Origin: Rhypophila decipiens
Taxonomy: Eukaryota; Ascomycota; Sordariomycetes; Sordariales; Naviculisporaceae
Length of the DNA stretch: 64,000 nucleotides
Reading direction: 5' to 3'
Assembly: GCA_033297075.1 (NCBI GenBank)
Contig: MU858062.1
Coordinates: 248,001-312,000, forward strand
Positions 36,618-49,196 of the stretch are shown piece after piece. The translations under genes were made by a program, and so were the position numbers. Below the pieces are notes generated by a model that was not told the DNA's origin, did not search any database, and saw nothing but the letters and a program-made list of their open reading frames with translations. Every line of letters starts with the position of its first letter. Position 1 is the first letter of the stretch.

Positions 36618-39544
36618 AGGCAATGGAAGCATGTCACAAGACAAGAATGGGTGCTTCCCCAGACCAGGCGAGGTAGGGCGCAACCCACACACCAACATGA
36701 ACTCATAGAAAGTGAGGAAGAAAGCAGCCATGACAAACTCTCGAAAACGGACAACTTCGATATGTGTCCTTGATGTCTTGATGTGGGAAGGTCCAGCCGA
36801 GTCAGCAACGGGCCTTTCCGATGGGCTGGGTCCGTCCCGTAGATCTCCCGCTCTCTTTTGTTCTGACTTGCTACCATCCCGGGGAGTGACTGAGATACCT
36901 AGGTAGGTAAGGGGACCTAGCGGAGGGAGGAGGTGTGGCTCCAGTCATCCGAGTAAATTATCTGGGGAAGGACTTAATTAGCACCAATAAACCCAAACTA
37001 AATCATGCCCGCCAACAAAACTAACTGATAGTAGTTTTTTGTGAAAGGGTGTACCAAGTTAACAAGAGAATCGTCACTTTCACTGCAGTCAGTCACCTTG
37101 ACGAAAACGAAAAAAACGGCAAGTGGCAGCAGCCGCAAAGTACAACAGCTTTTCTTTTTAATGTGGACAGCAGGAACCTAACCCCTTGATCAACCACTCA
37201 GCAAGCCCATATCTCTGAAAAGCAACCTGCAATCCGAACCTACCTGACTGCATCTGTAACCGCACCTGCAAGCAAGCAATCTGCAGCAGCAGCAGCAGCA
37301 GTTTAACAGCAAAGCAAAGTGAAAGCAAGAGCGGGACAGGGAACCTCGGTAGTGTACGATAGGCAAGGTACCGACCGGTACGCCATGTTAGGATTCAGTG
37401 AGGCAGGCATGAATTAATCGTAGAACACCTCACCTGCCTGGGGACAAGTGAAGTCGCCGTTGACGGAGCCGGAAGCGGGCCGGCTTGGTCGGTCGATTTG
37501 TCGGTTGGCTGGCTCTTCTTCTCCTTCCCTTTCCCATCCATATTTCTGGGGGGGAGGGCGGAAGGGAAGAAGAGCAGGTGGGTCTTTGAGGTTATACAAA
37601 TTACAAATCGATCTTTGAGAGAAATCAGCATCCATCCATCCACTCACGCAAATAACAATTTGTGCTTACCGATGTATGTATATTTACTTAAGAATATTAT
37701 AAAGAAAGGAAGGAACGACAATAAGAGATTACTGACTAATCAGCTGACGGGGAAAGAAAACTACGAGCACACTTTCTGACGTCAAATAAAGTTATCATAT
37801 TATCACCTGCAAAAGCCGGGCATGTATATATCATCATGAGTCCTGTAATGTGACGATCTCCCGCGCCGGGTATGGGAATGAATACCTGCACTGCACGGGT
37901 AACGTATATTATTAATATAAAGAGAGAGAGAGAAAAGAGAATCGTTCTGCGGCTGCTTGCAGCATCAAAATCGCTGAGTTGTCCTTTTTTGTTTTACTTG
38001 ATCATCATGGATTCTATCATGACAGGGGAATAGGTAGGTATTTTGCCCAGCAAAGTATCCCGGAAGAAAGTCGGTTCAATATGAGGAACCTTGATGTTCC
38101 TTTTAGTACCAGAGATCAGAATGAGCATCTGGCCGGTCTTCGGAGATGTGCCGCCTGGTAAGGAGAGAAAAAAGCAAAGTAAGAAAAAAAGGAGGCGTTC
38201 GGTTTGTTTGTTTAATGTGTTTCCAAGATAGGTTAGCTGTATTAGACGTTGCTACTGGTCGGATTATCATTGAGCGAGGCGTCATCCTCTTTTCAAGCCG
38301 CGACTAAAAGAGGCCAAGCAAACACTATGACGAGAAAATGAAGATAGCATCTGCCATCTCACCTATCAAACATGACATCGGAAGTGGAAAAGGTGATCTA
38401 TCACAGTTTGTGACCCCTTTTTTTCTCGGCCCATACATGTCCGTTCCGACATGGAAACACTGACAGTGCATCTATACAGGGCGAACAGCGAGGGCTTGCT
38501 TCTCTGGATCTCTACAGTGCATATCTACCCTATGCCAACGAGAGCTCCCGAACTTACATGCAAGTTGTAATTAACTCTCTCGATACAGATAACCACACAC
38601 CCATGTATCAAAGAAAAGGTTTAAAGAGACACCCCCACCAATACAGTCTGGCGAAAACCGGGGGCTGGAGGATGTGATCTCATCGTATCGTATCATATCG
38701 TATCGTAGATCCTATCCCGATTATTATACCTACATCCCATTCAATGCAAATAAGGCTGAGCACGTTTACCACACATCTACGATAAGGTGGTTCTATCTCA
38801 GATAGTAATGGCCGCTGATTCTCGATACGCGATTGGTTACCTAGGATACCTCCCTCCCTGACAATTACCCCTTTTTCTCCTCTCAATTCTAGCCGGAGAA
38901 CATTACACTCTTATACGCCATTTACATTGTAATATACACACAGTATCATACATCGTACACTACGTATAATATAAAACCTGAAAATATAGACGGGAGGGAA
39001 TATGAAGATATTACTCCGTAAACCTATCGGTACCAACACATTACATTATCTGTATAGTCCACTTGCACGTACGCTTTTTTACATCCGTATGATACAAACT
39101 AATGCTTTCATAGTAAAGTGGTAATACGCTTTCCATACATGTAGACACCGTATACAAAGTCTTGGGCGTTGGTTACGTTTAGCACAGTATAGCGATTCCA
39201 ACTGTTAACTTTACCTGCTGTAGCTATCGGTAACTTTCACTGGTCGTTCCGTAGACAGCTGGATAGGGGTCCGGTTGATTGAACCAACAAACATGTTGAC
39301 GAGCAACGCAACGGGTCATCGGGAAAAATAAAAAAACACACCTATAGCTTGAACATGAACGTTGGTAAACTCACTCACCATTTACTAACCAACCCGGCTA
39401 CAGTTCTTACTATAAGAGATTGTCCCTTAACAATATATTCTAGGCAGATACCTACCTATATAGTGTCTAGTCATTGCCTTGAGTCTGGGTTTAGTCAGTA
39501 TCCGTTTTATACCTCTAGTAATATTATTCAGATTACAAAAAAAA

Positions 39545-39784
39545 GAAAGAAAAAAGACAAAAGCTCCAGGCCCCCCTCAGCAAGCACTTATCTCATTTTG
39601 AAGTGCTTGCTGAGGGGGGCCCTTAGGAAAGGGCTCGAAGCCTTTTCTAAAGATTTTATAGGGGCGGTTTACAGTCGATTCGAACTCGTGAGCTCTCGAG
39701 AGCTCGGGGGCGGAGGACGGGGCGGGCACAGCGAGGGGATTAAACCACTCAGCCGTCGGAGTGTCATCCCTAGTCCCCTCGCTG
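39545..39784 (-). mobile_element. tRNA-like, hairpin-ended element (putative SINE or Pol III transcript)
   Basis: On the minus strand, reading down from 39784, there is an A-box-like GGCTGAGTGGTTTAA (complement near 39740-39754) after a GACACTCC start similar to class II (Ser/Leu-type) tRNAs, then a B-box-like AGTTCGAATCG (complement 39676-39686). About 55 nt beyond it lies a perfect 21-bp inverted repeat (arms 39569-39589 and 39601-39621, 11-nt loop), followed by T-rich sequence able to end Pol III transcription. A second, 11-bp inverted repeat (39729-39739 with 39774-39784) encloses the A box. The boxes are what tRNA-derived SINEs carry. Ends and target duplications are not resolved, so the element limits are approximate. 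A degenerate tRNA gene is the main alternative. Confidence 0.5.
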
Positions 39785-42700
39785 TTGAAAGTTGCTGCCA
39801 GAACGGTGGTTATATACTGCTAGTATTGGTAGTTACTTTGGTAAGTTGTCCTGAGAAGAACGAAAGACCAACATACTGAGAGAGAGAAAATACACAGCGG
39901 TACACAGGTAGCAAGGAGCCATAGTGAACGATTACCGCTACAGTATAGGTAGATGAGCATAACGTGGACGTAGGTGACATGGGCAGGTTCCAAAGATAGG
40001 AATTGGGGTTTGCGTACCTCGTCCTAGACGCCCATGAGCCTGCCTGCCTGTCTGTCTTCCTACCCTACCCATCTCACCTTCTTCCGTGCTCGCGGATCAA
40101 GGCAGGATACGCTGCATGGAAGGATGTACCCCAGTCGTGGAAGATTCGATAGAGCCGACCCGTCGGTCGGTCCGTCGGTCCTACGAGCAAGGTGAAGGGA
40201 CCTCTTCTCGACCCCTTCGCATGTCCCTGGACCCTTTCCCGAGGTGTGTACTGTATGATGTGATGGCCAGGTAAGGGACGGGTATGGCGCCGGATGGGTG
40301 GGATAGGGTACCTAGCGGCTGGCATCCATTCACGGTCAGGGAGGTGCCCCGAAGTCGAACCTGGTGATGGTACTGGTAATCGGCACCGGGGCCTTCACAA
40401 ACCCAAGGATAGCGAGCTGATGTCTTGGGTGCTTGTCGATCTCGCTGCCCAATCTTACACTACCTACCCGGGCCGCTCTACACCTACCCACCACCATAAA
40501 TCCAGGTCTTGTGGAATAAGCGTCATCAGCTTGGGGCAGGGAAGCAAGGTTCAATCAATGAAGGGGGCAAAAAGGAGAGACATGCATACCCTTCCTCCTT
40601 CCTGTGTAGCAATACTGTACCGACAGGGAAAGGCAGGCAGCCGAAGGGAAAGGGGAAAAGAAGCCTTCTTTTTTCTTCTCCCGTCGATGGGATGGTTGTA
40701 TGTAGCAGTATGTACATAGATAGACATAAAAGTGAGACACAACTTCCACCCCCAAGACAAGCGGAAGATCCCGGTCGGTCGGTCGGTCGCGGCCAGCGCA
40801 GCCAGCCAGCCCCTGAGTTGGCGACGGGCGAGTCTAGAACAGCCAGCCAGGGAGATCCCGGAAGAGAAAATTGAGAGAAAGGGAAAACCCTAGACCAGCA
40901 GGCGAGACAAGTAGGACAAAGGGTGCATGAGCAAGTTGCAAAAGTCTCACCTGGTTCCGAAGGCAACTAGTTGAGCTGGGTGGGTTGGGATGGAGGCAGA
41001 ACGATGAGAGGACCTTGCCCGCGAGGGTGGGAGGACGAAGAGGACCCTCTTTGCATCGGGTTGCGTAGCGCTTGTGCGGCTAGCTGGATCATACCTGCCT
41101 GGGCCCAGTCGAGTCCTGAACTGAGTCGACTACCCGGGCCGGGGAAAGAGCAGATGGGTGGTGTGGTGTGGGATGTTTCCAATATTCCGGCTCCTACCTG
41201 ATCTCTCGGATCCCAGTGGTCACGGTTTTATTGAGGCGTTCTCGGGAGGGAATTGTTATCCGAGTCGGTAAGGGAGGTGAGAATGAGAAGGAATAGACGG
41301 CAGGCAGGCCGAGCCGGCTCCTTCCCTCCCACGTGTTTTCTTTCGTCATCTCAATGCACTCGGGGACGGGGAAGCCAGAAATCAAAACCAAGGAAGGAAT
41401 CTCCCGGCTAACGTAAACTTTCTCAAAGCAGGGACCAAGCCAAGGCAGGCGCCGCCGCCATGTGGTGTATTCATTCACACAAGATCGTCGCCAGGTCCTA
41501 CCAGTAGCCCTCGCCGACTGCCCGGCTCCCCGGTTCTGGGTGCCGAATCAGAGAAACAGCTAGCAGACATGGAATCCCGCCCTGGACATCTCCGAAACAA
41601 GACAAAGCCAACCGACGACGACGATGAGTGAGTGAGTCCGAAAGCCGGAACGGTGGCTTCAGTGGTGAATCAATCAGCTAGGCTGGACTTGTTGGTAAAA
41701 AAGGAGGCTTGAGGTTCGTGTCTTGGAAAAAGGATCTAGATCTGATCTCGCATGCAACTCTCCCGTCATCGATCCAATGACGACCTGGGAAGAGGGTCAA
41801 AAAAGAAGAGGAAAAAGAAGGCTCTGAGACATGGGACGAGACAGAAAACTTGTTGTTTGGGTTTTGTCTGCCTTGCGTGTCGTGTCGTGTCTCGTTCTGT
41901 GTGCTACTACCGTCCGGTAAATGTTTAAGAACCGGTCGTGGTTGTTGAGTGTGACGGAGGAGGAAGGATGGAGGACCAAGCAAAAGGGGACGAGATACAA
42001 AGGGCGACAGATTGGAGTCAGAGGCGGATATACTATTGTGAGACCAGTATATGCTGGAATAAAAGGTAATGGATTAGCTGCTGAATGACGGTGATTCTCT
42101 TCCTATGGCGTCCCGGCCTTTCCCACGTTCCCACGTTATCATGACGATATGTGCGGTCAACCCTATTTGTGGCTTCGATGACACCATACAGGATCTCGTG
42201 AGACTCGGCCATGCTAATAGTCTTACCAGGCAACGACTCGAAGGGGTCTCAATACCCTCAACCATGCATACCCAAAAAGCAGCCGGGCGGCTATCTGGCG
42301 GGCGGGCTTGGGTTAGGCCTGGGATACATGGGCCAGACAATACCGGGAGTGGCGGTACGGTGATTCTGTATTGATCTTGTGGTGGCTTGAATGCTATTGA
42401 GTAACAGCAGTTTGCCAATGAAAGGTGTAGTTCGCTTTGATATCAGAAAAAATGAAATTATTGATAGGAGCTCGAGTAAGTGCGTTGGTGCCATGCTAGA
42501 CAGTAGGCAGGTCTTCGACTCCAAGAGAGGAGCTGACTTAGCAAGACACAGATAACGCAGATTCACGCCTGTTGTCTCTAGTCGTGGGGTAGACGAAGAG
42601 TAAGACTGTAAACACAGGGTATCATTTTAATTAGCAAAGGCAAGCCAAGAAGAATCATTAACGAGATCAAAGCAGAACCAGATGGGAAGTGACCGTCAGC

Positions 42701-43110
42701 TAAAATCATCATATTTGCACACCCGGTTCAAGTCATCACCACCAGCCCGCCTTCCTATCCTTTGTGTCTAGAGTTGGTATGTTACAATAGAAATGGGCAC
42801 CCAAGAACCACAAGCCAAAACCAGTCCTTCGGCAGGAAGGCGGAAAATGAACAGACTAAAAGCAATAGAGAGACCATGATGCTGCCCACCGTACGCCATT
42901 TTATAATTCCAAAAACGTAAAAAGCAACAGTCCAAACGCGACATCGGCTGACTTATAACTAGGAGTAACAAGAAGCTTTGGAAAGGGAGATAGAAAAACC
43001 AAAAACCAAAATGATATCAAAAACTAGACTCCCGCTCCCGTTTTACCTACTCATGGAAATATCACACACGCTCTTCGCATAAGAAACGACTCGCCCCTCC
43101 TGCCCACATC

Positions 43111-44468
43111 TTATGACGCCCCTGTTGCGTGTGGTTGCCCGGCCGCAGACGGTTGATTCCAAGACAAATAAGATGGATCGCCCAGCTTGCGCGGTTTCCA
43201 CAGGAAGAAGGACAGGATAAAGTAGACGTCGAGGATCAAGCAGATTCCTCCGACAATCAGAAAGATGATGCCAGGCCACTGGTTCCGTGAGCCCATTGCT
43301 GAGATGGTGGTAATGACGAACGACTTGCGCCCGCTGTACACAACCGTATCGAAGTTGTCAACGATCTCGATCCTGTACCTCCCAGTTTCCATGACGTCGT
43401 CGTCGTTGCGCTGATAAAGCTTATAAAAGTTTGGCGCAGCAGCGAGCATCATCCAGTTTTGAAAACCCTGCCATTGGCTGAGATCCGGAGGAGGCAGCGA
43501 GGCGTTCCAGCCAAGCCGGTATGTCTCATTCCAGTTGGGAGGCGGAGTAATTTCATCGTAGTTGTACTTGGTGGCACCGTACAGATCCTTGAGTCCAGGC
43601 CAGCTAATGTCAGAGTTGTTCTTCATTTCGTAGGGTCGCTGAGGGTCGGGCGAGTTGGCCACAGCAAGAAGTACAGGGCTCGTGAAGGTATCGTTGAACA
43701 TGGAATTCGCAATGATGCCGCACGGATAGATGATCTTGGTTCCATTAGTTGGGTCGTGCGACAGGGGGTCGCAGTTGGATCCGTTGAGGACATCGAGACC
43801 AACTGCCTCGCCCAAGAGCTGCTTTGCGTTGAAGGACTGAACATATCGCCGGTGGTTCTGGTAAAAGTTCTCAAGATGATAGTAGAAAGTAACAGGAGGT
43901 TGAAGCGGCTCAGGGATATTGAATTCGATAGTGCAAACGTTTCGATTTGCCGTGTAGCTGGGCTGGGTCAAGTCGCCATTCTTGAACTGGTATCCTATCT
44001 CCTTCTCCGTCCTATTCCAGGTCGCCTGCCTGGGGTCAAAGTTGGGGTTGGCTGAATTTGAGAAATGAGATTTGATCAGTTCTTCTGGCATGAGCTCGAG
44101 AGGGCCATTGGGTGCATTTCTCGAGCACTCGGTGTAGTCGATTGTCAAGTCCCGAACCTATGTATGTGTCGGCAGCCCTTGTTAGTCTCTTATTCACAGG
44201 GCGTCGCCCGTATGGACGTCAAGGACATGGGTAAATGTACCGTGTAGGTAAGGTAAGTCAAGTAGGCACCGAAGCCGAGATAGAGAGCAGCGAGGATAGA
44301 GAAAACGGTAACGATCAGCTTTGGCGTCAGGACACATTGCCAGGCGCGCATGCGCTGCTGACGAAAGGCCGTGTTGGGAGGGCGGTTCTTGGGGCCATCG
44401 TTCACTTCCGGGGTTGGGTCGTCCCGGTCGCTATCGCTGCCGGCGCCACGACGGCGACGAGGAGCCAT
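43111..44468 (-). CDS. cdc50: CDC50/LEM3-family subunit of P4-ATPase lipid flippases
   Basis: Non-catalytic partner needed for folding, export and activity of phospholipid-flipping P4-ATPases in Golgi, endosomal and plasma membranes. Two exons on the minus strand (44468-44241 and 44157-43111) give 424 aa. A basic N-terminal cytosolic segment (MAPRRRRG, then PPNTAFRQQRMRAWQCVLTP) leads into transmembrane helix 1 at about residues 50-72. A large extracytosolic loop carries several N-glycosylation sequons (NGSN, NDTF, NWNE, NAS) and paired cysteines. Helix 2 follows (WPGIIFLIVGGICLILDVYF) with a short cytosolic tail. The FRQQRMRAWQ motif and the two-helix layout are diagnostic of the family. The intron donor is GTACAT, a weak but valid GT. 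The gene is divergent from the PKA regulatory subunit gene. Confidence 0.95.
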
Positions 44469-46822
44469 GATGCGAGACTATTGATCGTGGAGGCTACGGC
44501 GGTTGCAGATGCGATTGCGCGGGTGTGAATTGCGGAATGCGGGACGTTGTGAAAACAGAAGGCAGAAAAAGATGGCCGTTTCATGTCCGGACGGAGTGTT
44601 CGGCCTCCTGGATTGAGGCTTACGGATACAAGCAGGCCCGTGCCTTGGTCTTGGCAGGGAGGCTGTGACAGGCCAAAATTGGAACACGAGAACGAACGTA
44701 ACGATTGATGCAGTCACCGGATTCAGCACGTGATTGGGAATTTGACGCGGGCAGTGGGCCTGGAAGGCTCCGAAATCTTGCTATCCTGATATTTTACCGA
44801 TCTGGACAAAGACGAGCGCCGCTACACCTTGTAAGATTTCCTCTTTGATTGAGATCAAGGACCACCTGAATTGATTTTGGCTGGAACGCTCTAGCAGGAA
44901 GATTGCTTCAGCCAGTGAGGCGAACGTTCCGTGCGGTCCACTAGCATCTCGTGATGACATGTTACTAAGACAAGTAAAAAAAAAAAAAGGTGGCGGCTGC
45001 CTGGGAGGCAGCTTTGGTAGTGAATATGATAGGTGACAGGTATCTTTCGAAGAGCTGACTGCTTTTGATTTCCATCATTCAGCTTTTGTTCAGTGGTTGA
45101 TGATCTAATCTGGCAGGTAAAGGGGCCGCCCGGCGACTCTTCAGGTCTTCAAGCCTTTCTAGTGCAGGCTTGGCCAGGGTGGGGGCCAGCCGACACCCGT
45201 CAACGCCGGATCTCACGCAGGGGCTACCCTGAGGAGCCGCCAGGGAAACCGTGCGTCGTTCTAGAAATGTTCTACGGAGATGAGTGGTGGATGGTGTATC
45301 GTGCCTAGCGGCAGCAAGTGTGGAGAACAGGCTGAGGGGTTGCCGCGAGGGTGATGGATTTGAATGCGGAGAGACTGACAGAAGATGAAGAAATAACCTC
45401 CCACGAGCCTTTGCTTTTGCACAAAAATGGAAACAAATGTTCGCTCGACTACGGAAGGCGATACTGAATACAGCTGTTGCCCATCAACAAGATGGAGAAG
45501 CGGGGGAATCGAGCGACTGTCAAAATAAAATAAACGGCGACCGAGTTCAGCAACATGAAGTTTGTGGGGGAATGATGAAATGTACCTAACCATGGCCAAT
45601 CTCAGTGTTTCATTTGCTCCCTCCATCTGTCCATTATAACCAAGAGATACCGATGCCACGCCATGGATAACACCCGTAGTGGACGTGCTGGGGAGTGCTA
45701 GGTCGCGCAGGGCGCGAGCCACCCCACTCGCTCAAAGCGAAAGCTTCACCTCCGCTACCCACATCTCCCCTCATCATCTTGGGCCCTTACCTCAGAACTG
45801 ATCGCCTGCGTCCCCGTGCTAGACCTTTGTAGTTTTCCTGTCAACATTCGCCCTTCCCGGTCCCCTTTTCTGCTGATCGCCTCATTAATTTTGCGAATCT
45901 CCCTCTTGTCGCCTTCTTCCTAACCAAGAGTCGCCACCAGGGTCCTTTTATTGTGTCTCAAAATCATATGTCCGTTACAGCCCTCCCCGTCTCCCCCTTC
46001 CCATTGATGCTTCTCCCGTTCGGAACAATCGAACTATACTAGCACTCTCACCGTCCATCCCGCCCGACTCTGAATTGTCTCGGCCTTTCTTTCCCTTGTT
46101 CCCCTCCGTTAGCTCTTCCATAGTCCTCCTTCTCACAGCGCTCTAGAAGTACTCCCTGCGGTTTCCTCGACCTCTTTATCACGCAACGCCATTTGCGTTT
46201 CGGCACAACCCGCCTTTGCCTCCAAATCTTGTCCATCCAGCTCCTGCCTTGTTGGCGATGTCCTAGTGTCATTGCTCGTCAGTCATCCTCAGCTCTCAAG
46301 TCCCTGTCTGGGTTCGGAGTGTTTGGTGACACAACTCGTAAGTTATCTATCGTTTACCCGCCATTCTATATTCGACCTGTAAACCCCTCGTGGGTCTTGT
46401 TTTGGTCCCCTGATGGGACTTCTGCCTCAAAGACGTCATCCTCGCTCCGCAACTTTCTGGCGAGACCCCATTTTCTTTGATGCTGCAGCCTCCCGAGACG
46501 CGCGCAGACCTCCTGTCTTGGGCCACGATTTCCTCTTTCAGCACTCTGCTTGTCTCTTCCATCCATGCATCCTCATGAGGAAATCGCTGACTCTGTCCTA
46601 GCGAACAACTCCAAATCGAGCCTAGCCGTCAATCCTCTCGTCGTTCGCCCTTCGACTTGCATTCTCCGCCACACGTTTTATTTCCTGTCGCCAACAAGGT
46701 TAGACGGTCTGGTCGAGCCCTCTTCGACACTACTTAAAAGTCAAGGAGCAATACTGTTTTACTCGAGAGCCTCACCTGTCTCTCCAGTTTGGTCCATATC
46801 TTGAATCGTCCATCTGAACGCA
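44469..46822. other. divergent intergenic region between the flippase-subunit and PKA regulatory-subunit genes
   Basis: About 2.35 kb that must hold both promoters. From about 45730 to 46800 the plus strand is strongly pyrimidine-rich (many TCCC/CCTT runs) and contains numerous short ATG-started frames, which suggests a long 5' leader for the PKA gene. A 153-codon minus-strand frame at 45261-45722 has no recognisable domain. A short poly-A tract lies at about 44977-44988. Confidence 0.6.
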
Positions 46823-48075
46823 ATGTCAAGCACCGGCTTCACGAGCCCCTTTGGGGCCAACGCCAACCCGTTCGGCGCCCCAAGAATCGATGTGGGCCCT
46901 ATGCACAGAGTGGCCGAGGAAGATGAGAGTGAGAATGTTGCCTCGCCCACCACTCACGCTTTTGGACAGGGCCCTGCTGCTGAAGGACTCACCTTCCAAC
47001 ACACTTTCGGAGGCGACGCAGCATCATCACAATTGGAACACTCGGGTCCCAGGAGCCCCCCCTACTTAGACACGTATCCTGCTCAATACAACTTTGCTCG
47101 CCGAACCTCGGTCTCGGCCGAATCCCTCAAACCAACCTCAGAGACCTATGACAACTGGGTACCGCCCTTCTCTCCCAAGACTCCGGAGCAGCTGGAGCGG
47201 CTCAAGAAGGCCATCAGTGGCAATTTCCTGTTCAAACATCTGGAAGAGGAGCAAAGCTCGCAGATTCTTGGGGCACTGGTGGAAAAGCGGATTCCTGCCA
47301 AGGATATTAAGGTAAGAAAGATGTCAAGGTGACCGCAAGCACGGACTGAACTGATCCCTCGTTACAGGTTATCACACAAGGCGACACGGGCGATTTCTTT
47401 TACGTGGTTGAAAAGGGATCCTTTGATATCTATGTCAACTCCAAGAGCGCGCTACAGCCAGGACCAGATGGCATGGGAAACAAAGTTGACACCATTTCGG
47501 CTGGCGGCTCATTCGGAGAGCTCGCTTTGATGTACAATGCACCTAGGGCAGCGACTGTTATCTCAGCCGAGCCCGGATGCATATTATGGGTGCTGGACAG
47601 AGTCACTTTCCGCCGGATCCTCATGGAGTCGACATTCCAGCGCAGGCGCATGTACGAGAATTTCCTGGACACGGTCCCGCTCTTCTCTACCCTGACGCCC
47701 TACGAGAAGTCAAAGATTGCCGACGCGCTGGAAAGCAAGAAATACCCTCCCGGCCACGCCATCATCAGTGAGGGAGAGCCGGGTAATTCTTTCTTCCTGT
47801 TGGAGGCTGGTGAGGCGGTGGCCCAGAAACATGGCGTCGAGACCCCCGTCAAGCACTACAAGCCGGGTGATTTCTTTGGTGAGCTCGCCCTGCTCAATGA
47901 CGCGCCACGTGCCGCCAGCATCATCGCCACCACAGAAGTAAAGGTTGCCATGCTCGGGAAGTCGGCATTCCAGAGGCTGATTGGTCCCCTCGAGGGTATC
48001 CTTAGAAGGGAAAGGTACGTTGGGATCAAGTCAGGCGTGGAAGACACGGATCCGCTACATGTGCCCAAGGCGTAA
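46823..48075 (+). CDS. mcb/pkaR: cAMP-dependent protein kinase regulatory subunit
   Basis: Inhibits the PKA catalytic subunit until cAMP binds; controls growth polarity and development in filamentous fungi (mcb in Neurospora). Two exons (46823-47311, 47368-48075) give 398 aa. The N-terminus (MSSTGFTSPFGANANPFG) resembles that of other Sordariomycete subunits. The inhibitor site is RRTSVSAE at about residues 93-100; its serine makes it an autophosphorylated (type II-like) site rather than a pseudosubstrate. Two cyclic-nucleotide-binding domains follow, each with the phosphate-binding cassette: FGELALMYNAPRAA (212-225) and FGELALLNDAPRAA (333-346), both keeping the Glu and Arg that hold cAMP. 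The intron falls just before the first domain (KDIK/VITQGDTGDFF). Length agrees with the family. Confidence 0.96.
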
Positions 48076-49196
48076 CCGATTCATACAGAAGAGAAATATA
48101 CGAAGTAAAGTGATAGGCAAGAGTATGGATCGTTGGGACGTTATCGGGTGTTGGAGCTCATGGTAGCCCGAGTGGGACAAGGAACGGCGTTTGGGTTTTA
48201 TCACACTCACAATCATCCCAGTCCCCTTACCTCTTCATCCGTTCTTGGGGTGACTGAAGTTCATCTTCTTGTCGATTACCACTTCTACCTACTCAACTAT
48301 CTCTTCCTATTCACAGGCAAAGCCGCTTGTTGCGTATTGCTTTTATTAATCCCAATTTCTGGGACGAGGTGTATAGGCGATGGACCAGAAGCCCACGCAC
48401 TGAACAATGGTGACTGTGGTGAGGGTTGATTTTCCCTGTGGCTTTATTATAGACGTCTCCGCAGGCTGGAATTCAATAAACAGTTTTAAATGACACGTTG
48501 GAAAAAATTCAAGGCGCCGTGCACGATAATCTGGATTATGGTAGACGGAGATGGCAGACGTTATACAGTGGTATAGAAGAAATAAGAGCTGTGGTCTTGG
48601 TTAACTTGAACTAGTTCTATAAGCTTACGTTTTTGACTAGATTGATGTTGCACACAGCTTTTGTTTGCATGTCAAGGACTATCTACTGCTGAAGTCCAAC
48701 GGAATTCGGAACTACCATATGCTCCGGTCGTATCATCAGCGGCAACCAGGAATGATAACGCACCCTGACCACGGGTAGAAGCATCGCTCTCTTGCATATC
48801 GACCTATTCACTGTGGTCCCAGCTAGAACTGAGACTCACCCACCATGGATATCCTGTTTAGTATTATCTACCGGATTTCCCCGCAAGAACGCGGATGAAG
48901 CCCACATCTCATGATATGGATACAAATTGGACCTGTTTTTTCCTGGAAGAAGCAAAAAGCGAAGAAAAACCTTGAGCTGTCAGAAGTCCTCGGCAAACTG
49001 AGAGTCGCTCGCCCGAGAGAAGGCATGTCTGTGTCCGGGCCTCCCCGAAATGCCCTGCTCAGTTGGAGCAATGTTGAGAACTCCCATTCACAGCACCTTT
49101 ATGAATTGTGTGTGTCTGTGTCTGGACCTCGCCGAAAAAGGCTATCCAAAAAAATAATTGTCGAGGGCTTCTATTTTATGGTGAAGTATGATTTAT
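48076..49196. other. convergent 3' intergenic region between the PKA subunit and SPF27 genes
   Basis: 1.1 kb between two converging genes, with no frame of note. The left half should be the 3' UTR of the PKA gene. Two partly similar stretches occur, GTCTGTGTCCGGGCCTCCCCG near 49027-49047 and GTCTGTGTCTGGACCTCGCCG near 49112-49132, a diverged direct repeat about 85 bp apart. Confidence 0.6.

Larger units (their letters stand above)
31656..43110. other. 11-kb gene-poor tract downstream of the GATA factor gene
   Basis: No convincing gene is seen. T-rich sequence from about 31656 to 32060 is probably the 3' UTR of the GATA gene. The rest holds short open frames without domains, tetranucleotide arrays of ACGC (33663-33682 and 36594-36617) and GGTC (about 40156-40180 and 40772-40790), several copies of a TAGGTA-type palindrome, an assembly gap with homopolymer flanks (36006-36197), and a tRNA-like/hairpin element (about 39545-39784). 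The end near 43110 must hold the 3' UTR of the minus-strand CDC50 gene. Confidence 0.6.

Noticed and set aside
45261..45722. 153-codon minus-strand frame between the flippase and PKA genes
   Set aside because: No domain; it lies in the probable promoter and leader region.
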